Positions 9,703 to 17,137 of a DNA stretch of 39,381 nucleotides are shown here, one piece after another. The notes below the pieces were generated by a model. That model saw only the letters and a list, made by a program, of their open reading frames with translations. It had not been told where the DNA came from and made no database searches. Position numbers and translations under genes: made by a program. Location of the stretch: contig CAMCMB010000071.1 of the NCBI GenBank assembly GCA_945875845.1, positions 1 through 39,381 on the forward strand, written 5' to 3'. The first letter of the stretch is position 1; each line of letters begins with the position of its first letter. This DNA is from Pirellula staleyi DSM 6068 (lineage in GTDB: Bacteria > Planctomycetota > Planctomycetia > Pirellulales > Pirellulaceae).

Positions 9703-9736
9703 CAACGGATCGGGACTTTGCTCCCGATCTACGTTG
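9703..9736. terminator. Stem-loop between convergent hemQ and PQQ-propeller genes
   Basis: GATCGGGA (9708-9715) and TCCCGATC (9722-9729) form a perfect 8-bp stem with a 6-nt loop, extended by CAACG/CGTTG outer arms. It sits between the two convergent stop codons. There is no T-tract, so it may be a factor-dependent or two-way transcription barrier, or simply a palindrome. Confidence 0.4.
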
Positions 9737-9777
9737 GGTCGCTTTCAATCCGTTGCGTGCCTAACGCGGATGCTGCA

Positions 9778-11016
9778 CTACAGTTTCCAGTCAAAGAGCT
9801 CGATCGTTTTCTGCGATCGGATGGCGATTTGGTTGCCGGAAACAGCCACATGTGCCCAGGCTTCGTTTTCGGTAACGCGTCGTTCGGATAGGAGTTCGAA
9901 CTCCGCCGGGTTGTGCGCGATCAAACGCAACTTGCCGCTTTGATCGAGAGCCAGGATTCGTTTGCCATTGGAGACCATGCTCCAATAATCGCCAAACGGT
10001 TTCGTCACCCAAAGCTCTTTACCAGTTTCCAAATCCATACAAGCGAATCGTTTGTTCTTTAAATGCATGTAAATGAAATGGTCGATCACGATCGGGGAAG
10101 ACATATAACCTTCTAGCTTGTTTTCCCAACGGACGTCGGTGGTTGCATTGTTGGGGACATTGAGCAGGAGCGATCGACCGCCGTAGCTGCTCGTAAAGAC
10201 CGCGTTATCCCAAATCGTCGGCGTGAGAATGTTCATGCCGCGGAAGGCGGTAACCTCGTAGGTCCAGAGGGCACTACCGGTAGCCAAATCAAGTCCCGCC
10301 AATTTCGTTCTTGTTTGTACGACAAGTTGTCGTTTGCCGTTGAGCGTCTGAATGATGGGAGACGAGAATGCACCGCTGCTCATCATGTCGCCGTTATCGC
10401 CGAGCGACGACCAAAGGATGGACCCATCGGCGACATTCAGTTTATGGACCCCTTTGCCTGCTTGAATATAGAGGTCGCCACCGTCGACGAGCGGTGAGCA
10501 GACCATGCCGAAGTCGGGCACTTTACCGGACGTCTTTGCGAAGTCAACTCGCCAAAGTTCAGCCCCCGATTCGCAGTCGAGCGCTACCAAAACGTCGCGG
10601 ATTCCTCCCACGAAGAGCCTCTTACCGTCAGTTGCGGGCGTCGATCGGATCCAACTGCCATTCCGGGCCGCGAAGAAGGGGACGCTGTGAGCCCCATCCC
10701 AATCGTACTGCCATTCGAGTTGTCCGTTCGGCCGAGCGAAACTCAATACGCGTTCTTTGCCAGCTTTGCTTTCGGTCGTGAAGACCGATTTTGGAGTAAG
10801 CACTGGGCCAGAGTAACTGTCGCCTACCGGATGCACCCAACGGCTCTTCAGCGTGCTTTCGTCTAAAGAATCAGGCCAAACAGCGCCAGACACCAGACCG
10901 TCTCGATTGGGTCCCCGCCAATTTTGCCACTGAGAAATATCTTCCCCACGGCCCTTTTTTATCAAACCCAACAATCCGACAACGCTGGCAGAAGCCACAA
11001 AGGAACGACGATGCAT
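9778..11016 (-). CDS. Tat-exported PQQ-like beta-propeller protein (BamB-like)
   Basis: Probable periplasmic beta-propeller built from PQQ-enzyme repeats, a family widespread in planctomycetes. The 412-residue product begins with a twin-arginine signal (MHRRSFVASASVVGLLGLI) and then QWRGPNRDG-like text (NWRGPNRDGLVSG) typical of these proteins. Repeats with the A-L-D/xG-xx-LW pattern recur: LVALDCESGAELWRVDF, KLNVADGSILWSS, GLDLATGSALWTYE, CMDLETGKELWVT. No c-type haem motif or dehydrogenase active-site residues are visible, so a scaffold or binding role is more likely than PQQ-dependent oxidation. ATG at 11016 is preceded by a weak AGGA. The gene is convergent with hemQ and divergent from the sigma factor. 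Confidence 0.85.
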   Translation of the reverse strand: MHRRSFVASASVVGLLGLIKKGRGEDISQWQNWRGPNRDGLVSGAVWPDSLDESTLKSRWVHPVGDSYSGPVLTPKSVFTTESKAGKERVLSFARPNGQLEWQYDWDGAHSVPFFAARNGSWIRSTPATDGKRLFVGGIRDVLVALDCESGAELWRVDFAKTSGKVPDFGMVCSPLVDGGDLYIQAGKGVHKLNVADGSILWSSLGDNGDMMSSGAFSSPIIQTLNGKRQLVVQTRTKLAGLDLATGSALWTYEVTAFRGMNILTPTIWDNAVFTSSYGGRSLLLNVPNNATTDVRWENKLEGYMSSPIVIDHFIYMHLKNKRFACMDLETGKELWVTKPFGDYWSMVSNGKRILALDQSGKLRLIAHNPAEFELLSERRVTENEAWAHVAVSGNQIAIRSQKTIELFDWKL

Positions 11017-11404
11017 CGAGTTTGAGTCCTATTTAAAAATGGTACAGCCGACAAAAGTAGCAGGCACGCTCCGCCGTGCCGTTCGCAGTCAAGCTTTTGC
11101 AAGGATTCCAGGTGGACGGCACATGGAATGTGCCTACTACTTTGACTTTGGTCGGCTGTGTCGAAAATGTCTACAAGTCAAAAGAACCCAAACGTGTTGC
11201 GGACTCTTTCAAGGGAAGCGTAGCGCAATACGGTCGGTTGTCAATGAACCGATTTGGAACTTTTGGCAACAAAAAGATTATTTCTGAAGAAACCTTTGTG
11301 GTCTATCATAGGAAAATGCTCGAGGAGTACTCTGGCTTCAAAACCTTTGGTGCTCAGCCGGGTTTAATTCGAGGGTTAACCTACCTTTTGCTTCGAAGAA
11401 TATT
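11017..11404. other. Intergenic region, divergent promoters expected
   Basis: A 388-bp gap between the divergent propeller protein and sigma factor genes. It contains the family-D element at 11044-11159. The remaining 245 bp before the sigma factor hold no convincing gene; a 128-codon plus-strand reading frame across it has no protein-like character. Promoters for both directions should lie here, but I cannot fix -35/-10 boxes with confidence. Confidence 0.5.
11044..11159. repeat. Family-D MITE/REPIN-like inverted repeat
   Basis: A 116-bp element with perfect 9-bp ends ACAGCCGAC (11044-11052) and GTCGGCTGT (11151-11159). Inside, each arm carries a small hairpin of its own: GGCACG-ctccgc-CGTGCC on the left and GGCACAT-gga-ATGTGCC on the right, flanked by matching AAAGTAG/CTACTTT. 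Two hairpins in opposite orientation inside a larger inverted repeat is the REPIN/MITE pattern. Confidence 0.7.
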
Positions 11405-12112
11405 TTGTCTAATCTGCCTAATCCATTGGAAAACGCGGCTTCCGATCCTGACGTTGCATTGATGCTGCGCGTTCGGGACGATGATGCCGTCGCGTTTGAA
11501 ATGCTTGTCGACAGGCATCAAGGCAAAATACAACGCTTCATGCAAGGCTGGGTGAACAACGTCCAGCAGTCCGAAGATCTCGCCCAAGATGTCTTTTTGC
11601 GAGTTTACAAGGCTCGAAAAACCTACATGCCAACCGCCAAATTTACCACTTGGCTCTATCGAATAGCCAACAACATCGCCTCCAACCATATTCGCGATAA
11701 TGCAAATCGCCGAGAATACCAGCTTTCTCGAAGTGAAAACACCTCGTCAACGGGCGTCATCATCGAGGATATTGCGATCGCTCCTAGCGGATTTCAGCCA
11801 TCGCGAAGCCTCGAACATGCCGAGCGTTCCAGCATTATTTTGCAAGGATTACAAGCTTTGGGCGAGCGCCAACGGACAGCCTTAATGCTGAGCAAGTTCG
11901 AGGGCATGAGTTACCTGGAGATTTCCGAGACGATGGGGTTAAGTGTCCAGGCAATTAAATCGTTACTCAGTCGCGCAAGAATCAGCTTGAAAAACCTGCT
12001 GGATCCCTACTTGGCTGAGGGCTTGCTACCGGGTAGTACCATGTCGAGTGAAGAATCCGAAACCGAGAAGTCCGGTAATCACAACTCCATCCACGGGGGT
12101 GAAAAGGAATGA
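11405..12112 (+). CDS. ECF-family RNA polymerase sigma factor
   Basis: Extracytoplasmic-function sigma-70 factor directing RNA polymerase to a stress or envelope regulon. Region 2 (FEMLVDRHQ, then EDLAQDVFLRVYKARKTY, TWLYRIANNIASNHIRD) and region 4 (ERQRTALMLSKFEGMSYLEI, MGLSVQAIKSLLSRAR) are both complete, with a ~50-residue linker between them. The 235-residue reading starts at TTG 11405. The first ATG (11462) would begin inside the MLRVRDDDAVAF motif that normally follows a short leader, so the TTG or another non-ATG start is preferred, without strong ribosome-binding support. The stop overlaps the start of the anti-sigma gene (ATGA at 12109-12112), so the two are translationally coupled. 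Confidence 0.93.
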   Translation: MSNLPNPLENAASDPDVALMLRVRDDDAVAFEMLVDRHQGKIQRFMQGWVNNVQQSEDLAQDVFLRVYKARKTYMPTAKFTTWLYRIANNIASNHIRDNANRREYQLSRSENTSSTGVIIEDIAIAPSGFQPSRSLEHAERSSIILQGLQALGERQRTALMLSKFEGMSYLEISETMGLSVQAIKSLLSRARISLKNLLDPYLAEGLLPGSTMSSEESETEKSGNHNSIHGGEKE

Positions 12113-13383
12113 ATCCTGCAGATTTGGAATCCGTAGACGAACAATTGACAGCTTACTTGGATGGCGAGCTCCCCGCAGAAGAAGCGTTGGGGATCGAGAA
12201 TCGCCTCGTGGACGACGAAAGCCTGCGTGTGCGGCTGGCCGAGTTGCGCAAAGCATACGATCTGCTCGATGAGCTACCAGAAACGCCGCATAACCAGCGT
12301 TTTACCCGGAGCACTTTGGAACTAGTCGTAAAGGATCTTTCAGCCACTCAATCGCACGTTGTAACTTCGATCGTTAAACCAACGAACAAGGCCGATTGGT
12401 GGGCGTTTCCGCGCGTGCTCGCCTTGATAGGTCTTTTTATGGTGACCGGCATTACGTCCGGGTTCGTATTGCGATCTTTGAAAACGAACCGAGAGTTGCG
12501 AGACCTGGGTTTGATCGCTTGTCTGCCCGGCATGAGTGGCGTCAATGAACTCGGCATTGCTATCAAGCTGAGTGAGCAGAAAGCTGCAATCGATATCCTG
12601 AAAAGTCACCATCGGGACCGACTCGTACCCGCCGTCCCGAAATCGATCGCGGACCGAAAAGCTTGGATTGAGAATCTAAATCCTCTTCAAATTAGCAGAC
12701 TTGCCAATCGACGCGAAGCGCTCGGCAAACTGGATGCGGATACATACGCCCGGTTCTCATCGATTGAATCCCAAATTGAGAACCGTCCCGATAGCGAGCA
12801 GATCCAAGAAACGATCCATGTTGTTGGTCTGGTGATCGACAGTTTTTCAAGTGCGGATCGATCGGATTTGGATGTGCTCAATCAAGACCAGAAGTCCACG
12901 TATCTGAAGGAAAAGCTGTGTTTTGCTGCGGCACGTGTGTATGCCACGCAAATCCCACCCGAGGACGCAAAGGCTCTCGACGAATGGAACAATAAATTTT
13001 TCCGCCCCGCTCTTTTCGAAGAGCTGCAACCCACGCGTTCCTTTGAAACAAAGGATCTGCTATCGACCCTTTGGAGTCGACGCCTCTTGGAACGCGGTTT
13101 TCAAATGGAAAACCAAAGCGAACTTGTCGCCTCGCTTGCTCTTTCCCTTTCCGACACAGGCAGGAGCCTCCTCGAAGGCGTCAGCAAGAATGATCAGCTC
13201 AAAGTGCTCAGCTCTTGGCTAGACCCGAGTCGGACGAGCAGCACCCAAATGTTGATCGAAGCGTATGACAAGATCGATCGCAACTTTCGGGAGCGCTTGG
13301 ACCTTGCCGATCCGCAACAGACCCGCCGGAATGTAGAAGAATTTATTCTTCGCTCGCGCCCTCGCGGGAATCCAAGACCCTAG
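12109..13383 (+). CDS. Membrane-bound anti-sigma factor with long C-terminal domain
   Basis: Presumed negative regulator of the sigma factor encoded immediately upstream. The first ~75 residues have the layout of planctomycete anti-sigma domains (LTAYLDGELPAEE, then EnRLVDDESLRVRLAELR and LLDELP) but no HxxxCxxC zinc motif. One transmembrane helix lies at about residues 98-120 (VLALIGLFMVTGITSGFVL). The remaining ~300 residues are charged and helix-rich with no family I recognise; with this topology they should face the periplasm and might act as the signal sensor. Its ATG overlaps the sigma stop by 4 nt. Function is inferred from position and N-terminal pattern. Confidence 0.8.
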   Translation: MNPADLESVDEQLTAYLDGELPAEEALGIENRLVDDESLRVRLAELRKAYDLLDELPETPHNQRFTRSTLELVVKDLSATQSHVVTSIVKPTNKADWWAFPRVLALIGLFMVTGITSGFVLRSLKTNRELRDLGLIACLPGMSGVNELGIAIKLSEQKAAIDILKSHHRDRLVPAVPKSIADRKAWIENLNPLQISRLANRREALGKLDADTYARFSSIESQIENRPDSEQIQETIHVVGLVIDSFSSADRSDLDVLNQDQKSTYLKEKLCFAAARVYATQIPPEDAKALDEWNNKFFRPALFEELQPTRSFETKDLLSTLWSRRLLERGFQMENQSELVASLALSLSDTGRSLLEGVSKNDQLKVLSSWLDPSRTSSTQMLIEAYDKIDRNFRERLDLADPQQTRRNVEEFILRSRPRGNPRP

Positions 13384-13471
13384 TCGGCAGCTGGAATCCT
13401 AATCGGTAGCTGGCAACCCTCGCTTTGTGCCTAATCAACGCTCATCGGCTTGGCCCAACCCCATTGCTTGC

Positions 13472-13663
13472 GGGAGGGTGAGGCCACCCCTGTAAACATG
13501 TTTTCCTCGACTTTGCCCAATCCATTCCTTGCTTGGGAGGGTGAGGCTCCTGCCGAACCATGGCGTCGTAAGCTCGGCAGGAGCCTCGCCCTCCCGATGG
13601 TTTCCAATGCATTCGACATTGCAAAAATGGTTAGAGCGGTGGGGTGAGGCTCCTGCCGAACCA
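13472..13663. repeat. Family-B dispersed repeat, copy 2 (hairpin 13535-13595)
   Basis: The unit starts GGGAGGGTGAGGCCACCCCT at 13472, continues through a spacer with AACATGTTTT, and then forms a ~22-bp-arm hairpin at 13535-13595 (GGGAGGGTGAGGCTCCTGCC and its complement). A third partial motif GGGTGAGGCTCCTGCCGAAC lies at about 13641-13660. It is the inverted counterpart of 5054-5187; the internal segment TGGCGTCGTAAGCTCGG also recurs inverted at about 24338-24357. Confidence 0.8.
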
Positions 13664-13926
13664 TTTCGTAAATAGCTTGCTCCGCTTGAAACGCTAGATC
13701 ACCGCAAACATCTACAACGGGCAATCCACTCTGCAAAATCGCTAAAGGAATCGAGATCGCTCATCCGGGCATCAACTTCTACTTTTTGCCTAGGTAGCGA
13801 GTCCTGAAAACCGCAAACCGAGTCAGCCTCACGGATACTCCCCCATCGTCGCGCTCGACAGCCAGGAGCCAAAGACCGGCAAGAAGCCCAAACTGGACAA
13901 AGTGCTCGATTTCGCCTCGTGGTTCC

Positions 13927-14100
13927 TTATCGATTCCGGCTCCAGTCTTCGTCTCCGAGGGAGCGAATGTAGTCGATTGCATCCTCGAGGGTTGATGTCT
14001 CGACTCCCGGAACACGGCCGGCTCGATCGCATTCCGACAGCAAAATCAACTCGTCGTAGCTTTCGTTTTCACGCAATCTTCGGTGCGCCCGGGCCCCTAG
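13927..14100 (-). pseudogene. Remnant of an HD-domain / tRNA-nucleotidyltransferase-like protein (C-terminus only)
   Basis: Read on the minus strand, this frame ends at TAA 13929-13927 and gives about 53 residues including HRRLRENESYDELILLSECD, then RAGRVPGVETSTLEDAIDYI. This resembles the very C-terminus of HD-superfamily phosphohydrolase-like proteins related to CCA-adding enzymes. There is no start codon and no HD motif; coding similarity stops where the family-A repeat begins (14101). It is therefore best read as the tail of a gene whose front has been lost. The family assignment is from memory of the C-terminal pattern and is moderate at best. Confidence 0.4.
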
Positions 14101-14190
14101 CGGGCTGTTGATTTAATGGTACGACGGACTTCCAAGTCCGTCGGATTTCCTGTTGGCGGACTTGGAAGTCCGTCGTTCGGCCCGCTTGTG
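14101..14190. repeat. Family-A repeat, partial copy (A3)
   Basis: It begins with GGGCTGTTGATTTAATGGTA and contains the two characteristic small hairpins, GACGGACTTCCAAGTCCGTC (14123-14142) and GGCGGACTTGGAAGTCCGTC (14155-14174), 32 bp apart as in the other copies. The opposite end (TAAAGCAACAAGCC in complete copies) is missing. Confidence 0.75.
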
Positions 14191-14226
14191 AGAGTGGACG
14201 AAAGACTAGTTCGCTAGCAGATTAAC

Positions 14227-15504
14227 CTAGCGCAATTGAAAGAGCTTTCTCAGAGCAGACACCAATGTTTCGCGTTGATCACTTTGTGCGACATCGCGGA
14301 TCGATTGAAGTGGAGAATGCAATAACTTGTTGATCAAACGTTCGAAGGATTGGGCTATTTCTTGTTGCATTTCCGGGGAGGATTGTTGCATAGCTTGCTT
14401 GCTCAACAGCCGAGTCAATTCCGTCTGCTTCATTTCATCGGCTTGCTCGCGCAGGGCTCGGATGGTTGCACTGGAGGAGCGATGCTTAATATCCCCCAGC
14501 AATCGATCGACTTCCTCCCGAATGATGCGGTGGGCTTTTGGCAATTGTTGCTCGCGAAAGTATCGGTTTCGATCACAGACGGTTTGCAGATCATCTACGG
14601 AGTAAAGATAGATACCTGGCAAACGCCCAATGGCGGCCTCAAAATCGCGAGGTACGGCCAAATCGAGAATGAGCAGAGTTCCTTTCTTTCGGGCGTCCGC
14701 AATGGATCGGAAACGAGATTCCGTCACAATCGGATGCGCTGCTCCAGTGGTGCTCACCACCAAATCCGCGTCGACGAGCAACGCATCGAGTCGCTCCCAT
14801 GGAGCAGCATCAATATTGAATTTCTCAGCGACTTGTTGAGCTCGTTCGGATGAGCGATTGATGATCGTAATCTTGGTTGCGCCGGCACTTTTGAGGTACT
14901 GAAGCGTTTCCACGCCCATTTCGCCGCTGCCGATGACGACGATTTGTTTGTCGTCGAATCGCTCAAAAAACTCCGATGCGATTTCGCTGACCGCGACACT
15001 TGGGACACTGAGGCGTCGTCGGTGGATTTCCGTCTCGTTCGTGACGCGTTTCGCAACTTGGTTGGCATGCTGAAACGCAGCATGCATTGCAGGGCCAGTA
15101 AAACCGCCAGCGGTGGCACGACTGTAGGCTTGATGCACCTGGGATGCAATTTGCGTTTCGCCGACGACGAGGGAATCAATGCTGCTGGCGACGGAGAACA
15201 AGTGCTCGATCGCCAACTCATCTACCAATTTGACGAAGTACGACTCAAATTGAGCCGCAGACTGGCCGTGAAATTCGGTTACGAACTGGATCAATTCCTC
15301 AATGCTGGGAATGTCCACATTCGCTTGCGAGGCGACGTAAAGCTCGACACGATTGCATGTGTTCAGCAAGACACATTCGCAGTCTGGAAATTGTGCATGG
15401 AACTTAGAAAGGGCAACGTCGCATTGTTCGTCGGTAAACGAAAGGAGTTCCCTTATTTCCAGTGGCGTCGAGTGATGACTACAACCGAGCATCCGAAATT
15501 TCAA
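14227..15504 (-). CDS. hemA: Glutamyl-tRNA reductase
   Basis: Reduces glutamyl-tRNA(Glu) to glutamate-1-semialdehyde, the first committed step of C5-pathway tetrapyrrole synthesis. Family signatures are GCSHHSTPLEIRE at the N-terminus, the catalytic cysteine in LLNTCNRVELYV, the SLVVGETQIASQVHQAY region, the NADPH-binding VIGSGEMGVE, and the C-terminal dimerisation helix (RALREQADEMKQTELTRLL). The open frame extends further upstream but is not protein-like there. I choose TTG at 15504: it gives MKFRMLGCSHHST, matching family starts, is preceded by GGGGGTG, and overlaps the TGA of the HemX-like gene (TTGA at 15504-15501), a translational-coupling junction. The alternative is ATG at 15492. The product is about 425 residues, normal for the family. 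Confidence 0.94.
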   Translation of the reverse strand: MKFRMLGCSHHSTPLEIRELLSFTDEQCDVALSKFHAQFPDCECVLLNTCNRVELYVASQANVDIPSIEELIQFVTEFHGQSAAQFESYFVKLVDELAIEHLFSVASSIDSLVVGETQIASQVHQAYSRATAGGFTGPAMHAAFQHANQVAKRVTNETEIHRRRLSVPSVAVSEIASEFFERFDDKQIVVIGSGEMGVETLQYLKSAGATKITIINRSSERAQQVAEKFNIDAAPWERLDALLVDADLVVSTTGAAHPIVTESRFRSIADARKKGTLLILDLAVPRDFEAAIGRLPGIYLYSVDDLQTVCDRNRYFREQQLPKAHRIIREEVDRLLGDIKHRSSSATIRALREQADEMKQTELTRLLSKQAMQQSSPEMQQEIAQSFERLINKLLHSPLQSIRDVAQSDQRETLVSALRKLFQLR

Positions 15505-16391
15505 AGAGCACCCCCAGCGATGCCTGGCGGATGAGTGCGGTTGACCGATTCGGTCTTTGATTCTTCGTTGCCATGTGGAGTACTGACCACCAATCCAATT
15601 GCAATTCCTACGATGACGAACGAAAGAATGTTCATCCAGGCGGTGAAGTGACCTTTGCCTCTCTTGGCAAGGTGCCATTGAATGGCGGAGGCCAAAACAA
15701 GCCAAAGGAAAAGAGCACCCGAGAATAGAATTCCGCGATCGGTCCAATTGACTTGACCGTCTTGGACGAGATTCATAATGACGCCTGAAACCACGCCGAA
15801 GCCGATGGCACCCGCACTAAACCACAGGCAAAAACTTCCAAACGTTTGCAGATATTCCAGAGAGGGGAGCCGAACAACTCCTTTGTTTGGGAGTTTGTTT
15901 TTTAGCCTCCACGCTTGGATCAGGTACATGATCGCCATGGCAAAACCCAGCGTCACGAGCATGGTGCCGAGTGTCATGGCAACGCCATGCACAAGCCTCC
16001 ACAGGGTTGCAGACGAAGCGTCCCCGAGTTGGGTCTTGGGTACTGCGAACGAAACGCCCACGAGGGTCAACAGCAGCGGCAGGACGAACAACCCAATCCA
16101 GCTCTCTCGACGTCTCAGCAACAGAATTGCATACGCGATTGCAAGCCCCCATGCCGACAAGATCGCCCAATCGTGCCATGACGAGACGAGTCTCCAGGGT
16201 GCATTTGCGGCCGCTGAGAGAAAGACCCGATCGAGCAAATAGAGGGTGTGAGTCAGTAAGCCCAGCGAAGTCGTTGCAATCAACAACTTCATCAGCCAGA
16301 ATTTTCCTCGAGGCGAAAGACCATGCCACCGCCCCAACTCAAGCAAGAGCACCAACGCATAAGCAACCAAAAAGCAATTGGCGTTTGGCAT
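15501..16391 (-). CDS. HemX/CcsA-like polytopic membrane protein (cytochrome c assembly family)
   Basis: About eight hydrophobic segments across 296 residues in the arrangement of the cytochrome-c-assembly (CcsA/CcmC/HemX) family. Conserved-looking features include SWHDWAIL, the LWRLVHGVAMTLGTMLVTLGFAMA segment, and the late IQWHLAKRGKGHFTAWMNIL segment. The haem-handling WWD motif is not visible, which fits HemX better than the cytochrome c synthetase CcsA. HemX-type proteins are encoded next to hemA in Bacillus and affect GluTR levels; here the gene sits directly upstream of hemA with overlapping stop and start codons, which supports a related role. ATG at 16391 is the likely start. Confidence 0.78.
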   Translation of the reverse strand: MPNANCFLVAYALVLLLELGRWHGLSPRGKFWLMKLLIATTSLGLLTHTLYLLDRVFLSAAANAPWRLVSSWHDWAILSAWGLAIAYAILLLRRRESWIGLFVLPLLLTLVGVSFAVPKTQLGDASSATLWRLVHGVAMTLGTMLVTLGFAMAIMYLIQAWRLKNKLPNKGVVRLPSLEYLQTFGSFCLWFSAGAIGFGVVSGVIMNLVQDGQVNWTDRGILFSGALFLWLVLASAIQWHLAKRGKGHFTAWMNILSFVIVGIAIGLVVSTPHGNEESKTESVNRTHPPGIAGGAL

Positions 16392-16507
16392 GCTGCGTCA
16401 GAAGCCTTCGAAGTGGAAGTTGTTGAAAATTAAAAAGCCTCAATATCCGCAATTCTGCAAGGCTTCACTGCGTATTCACAACAACGGATGATACCACGAA
16501 CGAGGAA

Positions 16508-17005
16508 TTAGTCCCAATCTTCTTCTTCATCCTCGTCGTCGTCCTCATCTTCGTCATCATCATCGTCCCAGTCGTCATCATCGTCCCAGTCCTCGTCATC
16601 TTCGTCCTCTTCCTCAGAGTCTTCATCTTCGGCGTCGTCCTCAACCTCTTCCCACTCGCTATCCTCTTCTTTATCTTTATCTTTCACTTTGTCGTCGTCG
16701 TCGTCTTCGTCGTCGTCGAATTCTTCAACCTCAACTTCCTCTGCGTCGTCTTCTTCGAGATCATCCTCGTCTTCGTCTTCGTCGTCGTCGTCGAAATCAT
16801 CCTCGTCCTCATCGAAATCATCTTTGTCTTCATTTACGACAAATGTCGGATGGGATGGCTCAATCGAGCGCAATTTCCAGGTCAATGAATCGGACTTCAA
16901 CAATCCAGAAAACCCTGTAGCCGCTAGCGTCATCTTCACAGTGAACTCCTTACTTTTTGAGCCGAGGTTGGGGAGGAACAGTTCATTCTTAGTTTTCAAC
17001 ATCAT
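16508..17005 (-). CDS. Highly acidic Asp/Glu-rich protein of unknown function
   Basis: 165 residues. The first ~55 look like a normal small folded segment (MMLKTKNELFLPNLGSKSKE, then FTVKMTLAATGFSGLLKSD, SLTWKLRSIEPSHPTFVVN); the remaining ~110 are almost only Asp and Glu with a few Val/Trp/Lys. On the DNA this is a GAT/GAC/GAA microsatellite-like tract, so length change by slippage is likely. I do not recognise the N-terminal segment. The protein lies between scpB and the HemX-like gene on the same strand, 116 bp from the latter. The front half argues that this is a real gene and not a low-complexity artefact. Start could be either of two consecutive ATGs. Confidence 0.65.
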   Translation of the reverse strand: MMLKTKNELFLPNLGSKSKEFTVKMTLAATGFSGLLKSDSLTWKLRSIEPSHPTFVVNEDKDDFDEDEDDFDDDDEDEDEDDLEEDDAEEVEVEEFDDDEDDDDDKVKDKDKEEDSEWEEVEDDAEDEDSEEEDEDDEDWDDDDDWDDDDDEDEDDDEDEEEDWD

Positions 17006-17137
17006 ACCGTTTCAATTTCCACTTTGGTACTGTTGGGTTTGCCATTAACCACGACGATCCGCCTGTGGTCAAGGCCTCGGCGAATCATCTGCTAGGATTT
17101 CTGCATGATTACTGAACGAATCATACCGGTCAATGGT

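Larger units (their letters stand above)
13384..14226. other. Repeat-rich intergenic strip with coding debris
   Basis: 843 bp between the anti-sigma gene and hemA. It contains family-B repeats (13472-13663), a probable HD-domain gene remnant on the minus strand (13927-14100) and a family-A repeat (14101-14190). Between 13690 and 13780 the minus strand reads in short protein-like pieces in two different frames (for example MSDLDSFSDFAEWIARCR, and LPVVDVCGDLAFQAEQAIYE), which end where the family-B motif begins. This suggests an old gene broken by frameshifts and repeat insertion, but the pieces are too short to identify. Confidence 0.5.

Noticed and set aside
11076-11462. 128-codon plus-strand ORF before the sigma factor
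   Set aside because: It starts inside the family-D repeat, ends inside the sigma factor gene and lacks protein-like composition.
13431-13736. Minus-strand ORFs across the family-B hairpins (products with EPHPPKQ- or GSAGASPSQ-like text)
   Set aside because: These peptides are translations of the repeat and reappear wherever the repeat occurs (also at about 5050-5190); they are not genes.
16689-17048. Poly-serine ORF on the plus strand
   Set aside because: It is the complement of the GAT/GAA repeats that encode the acidic protein; the minus-strand frame has a normal N-terminal segment and the Ser frame does not.
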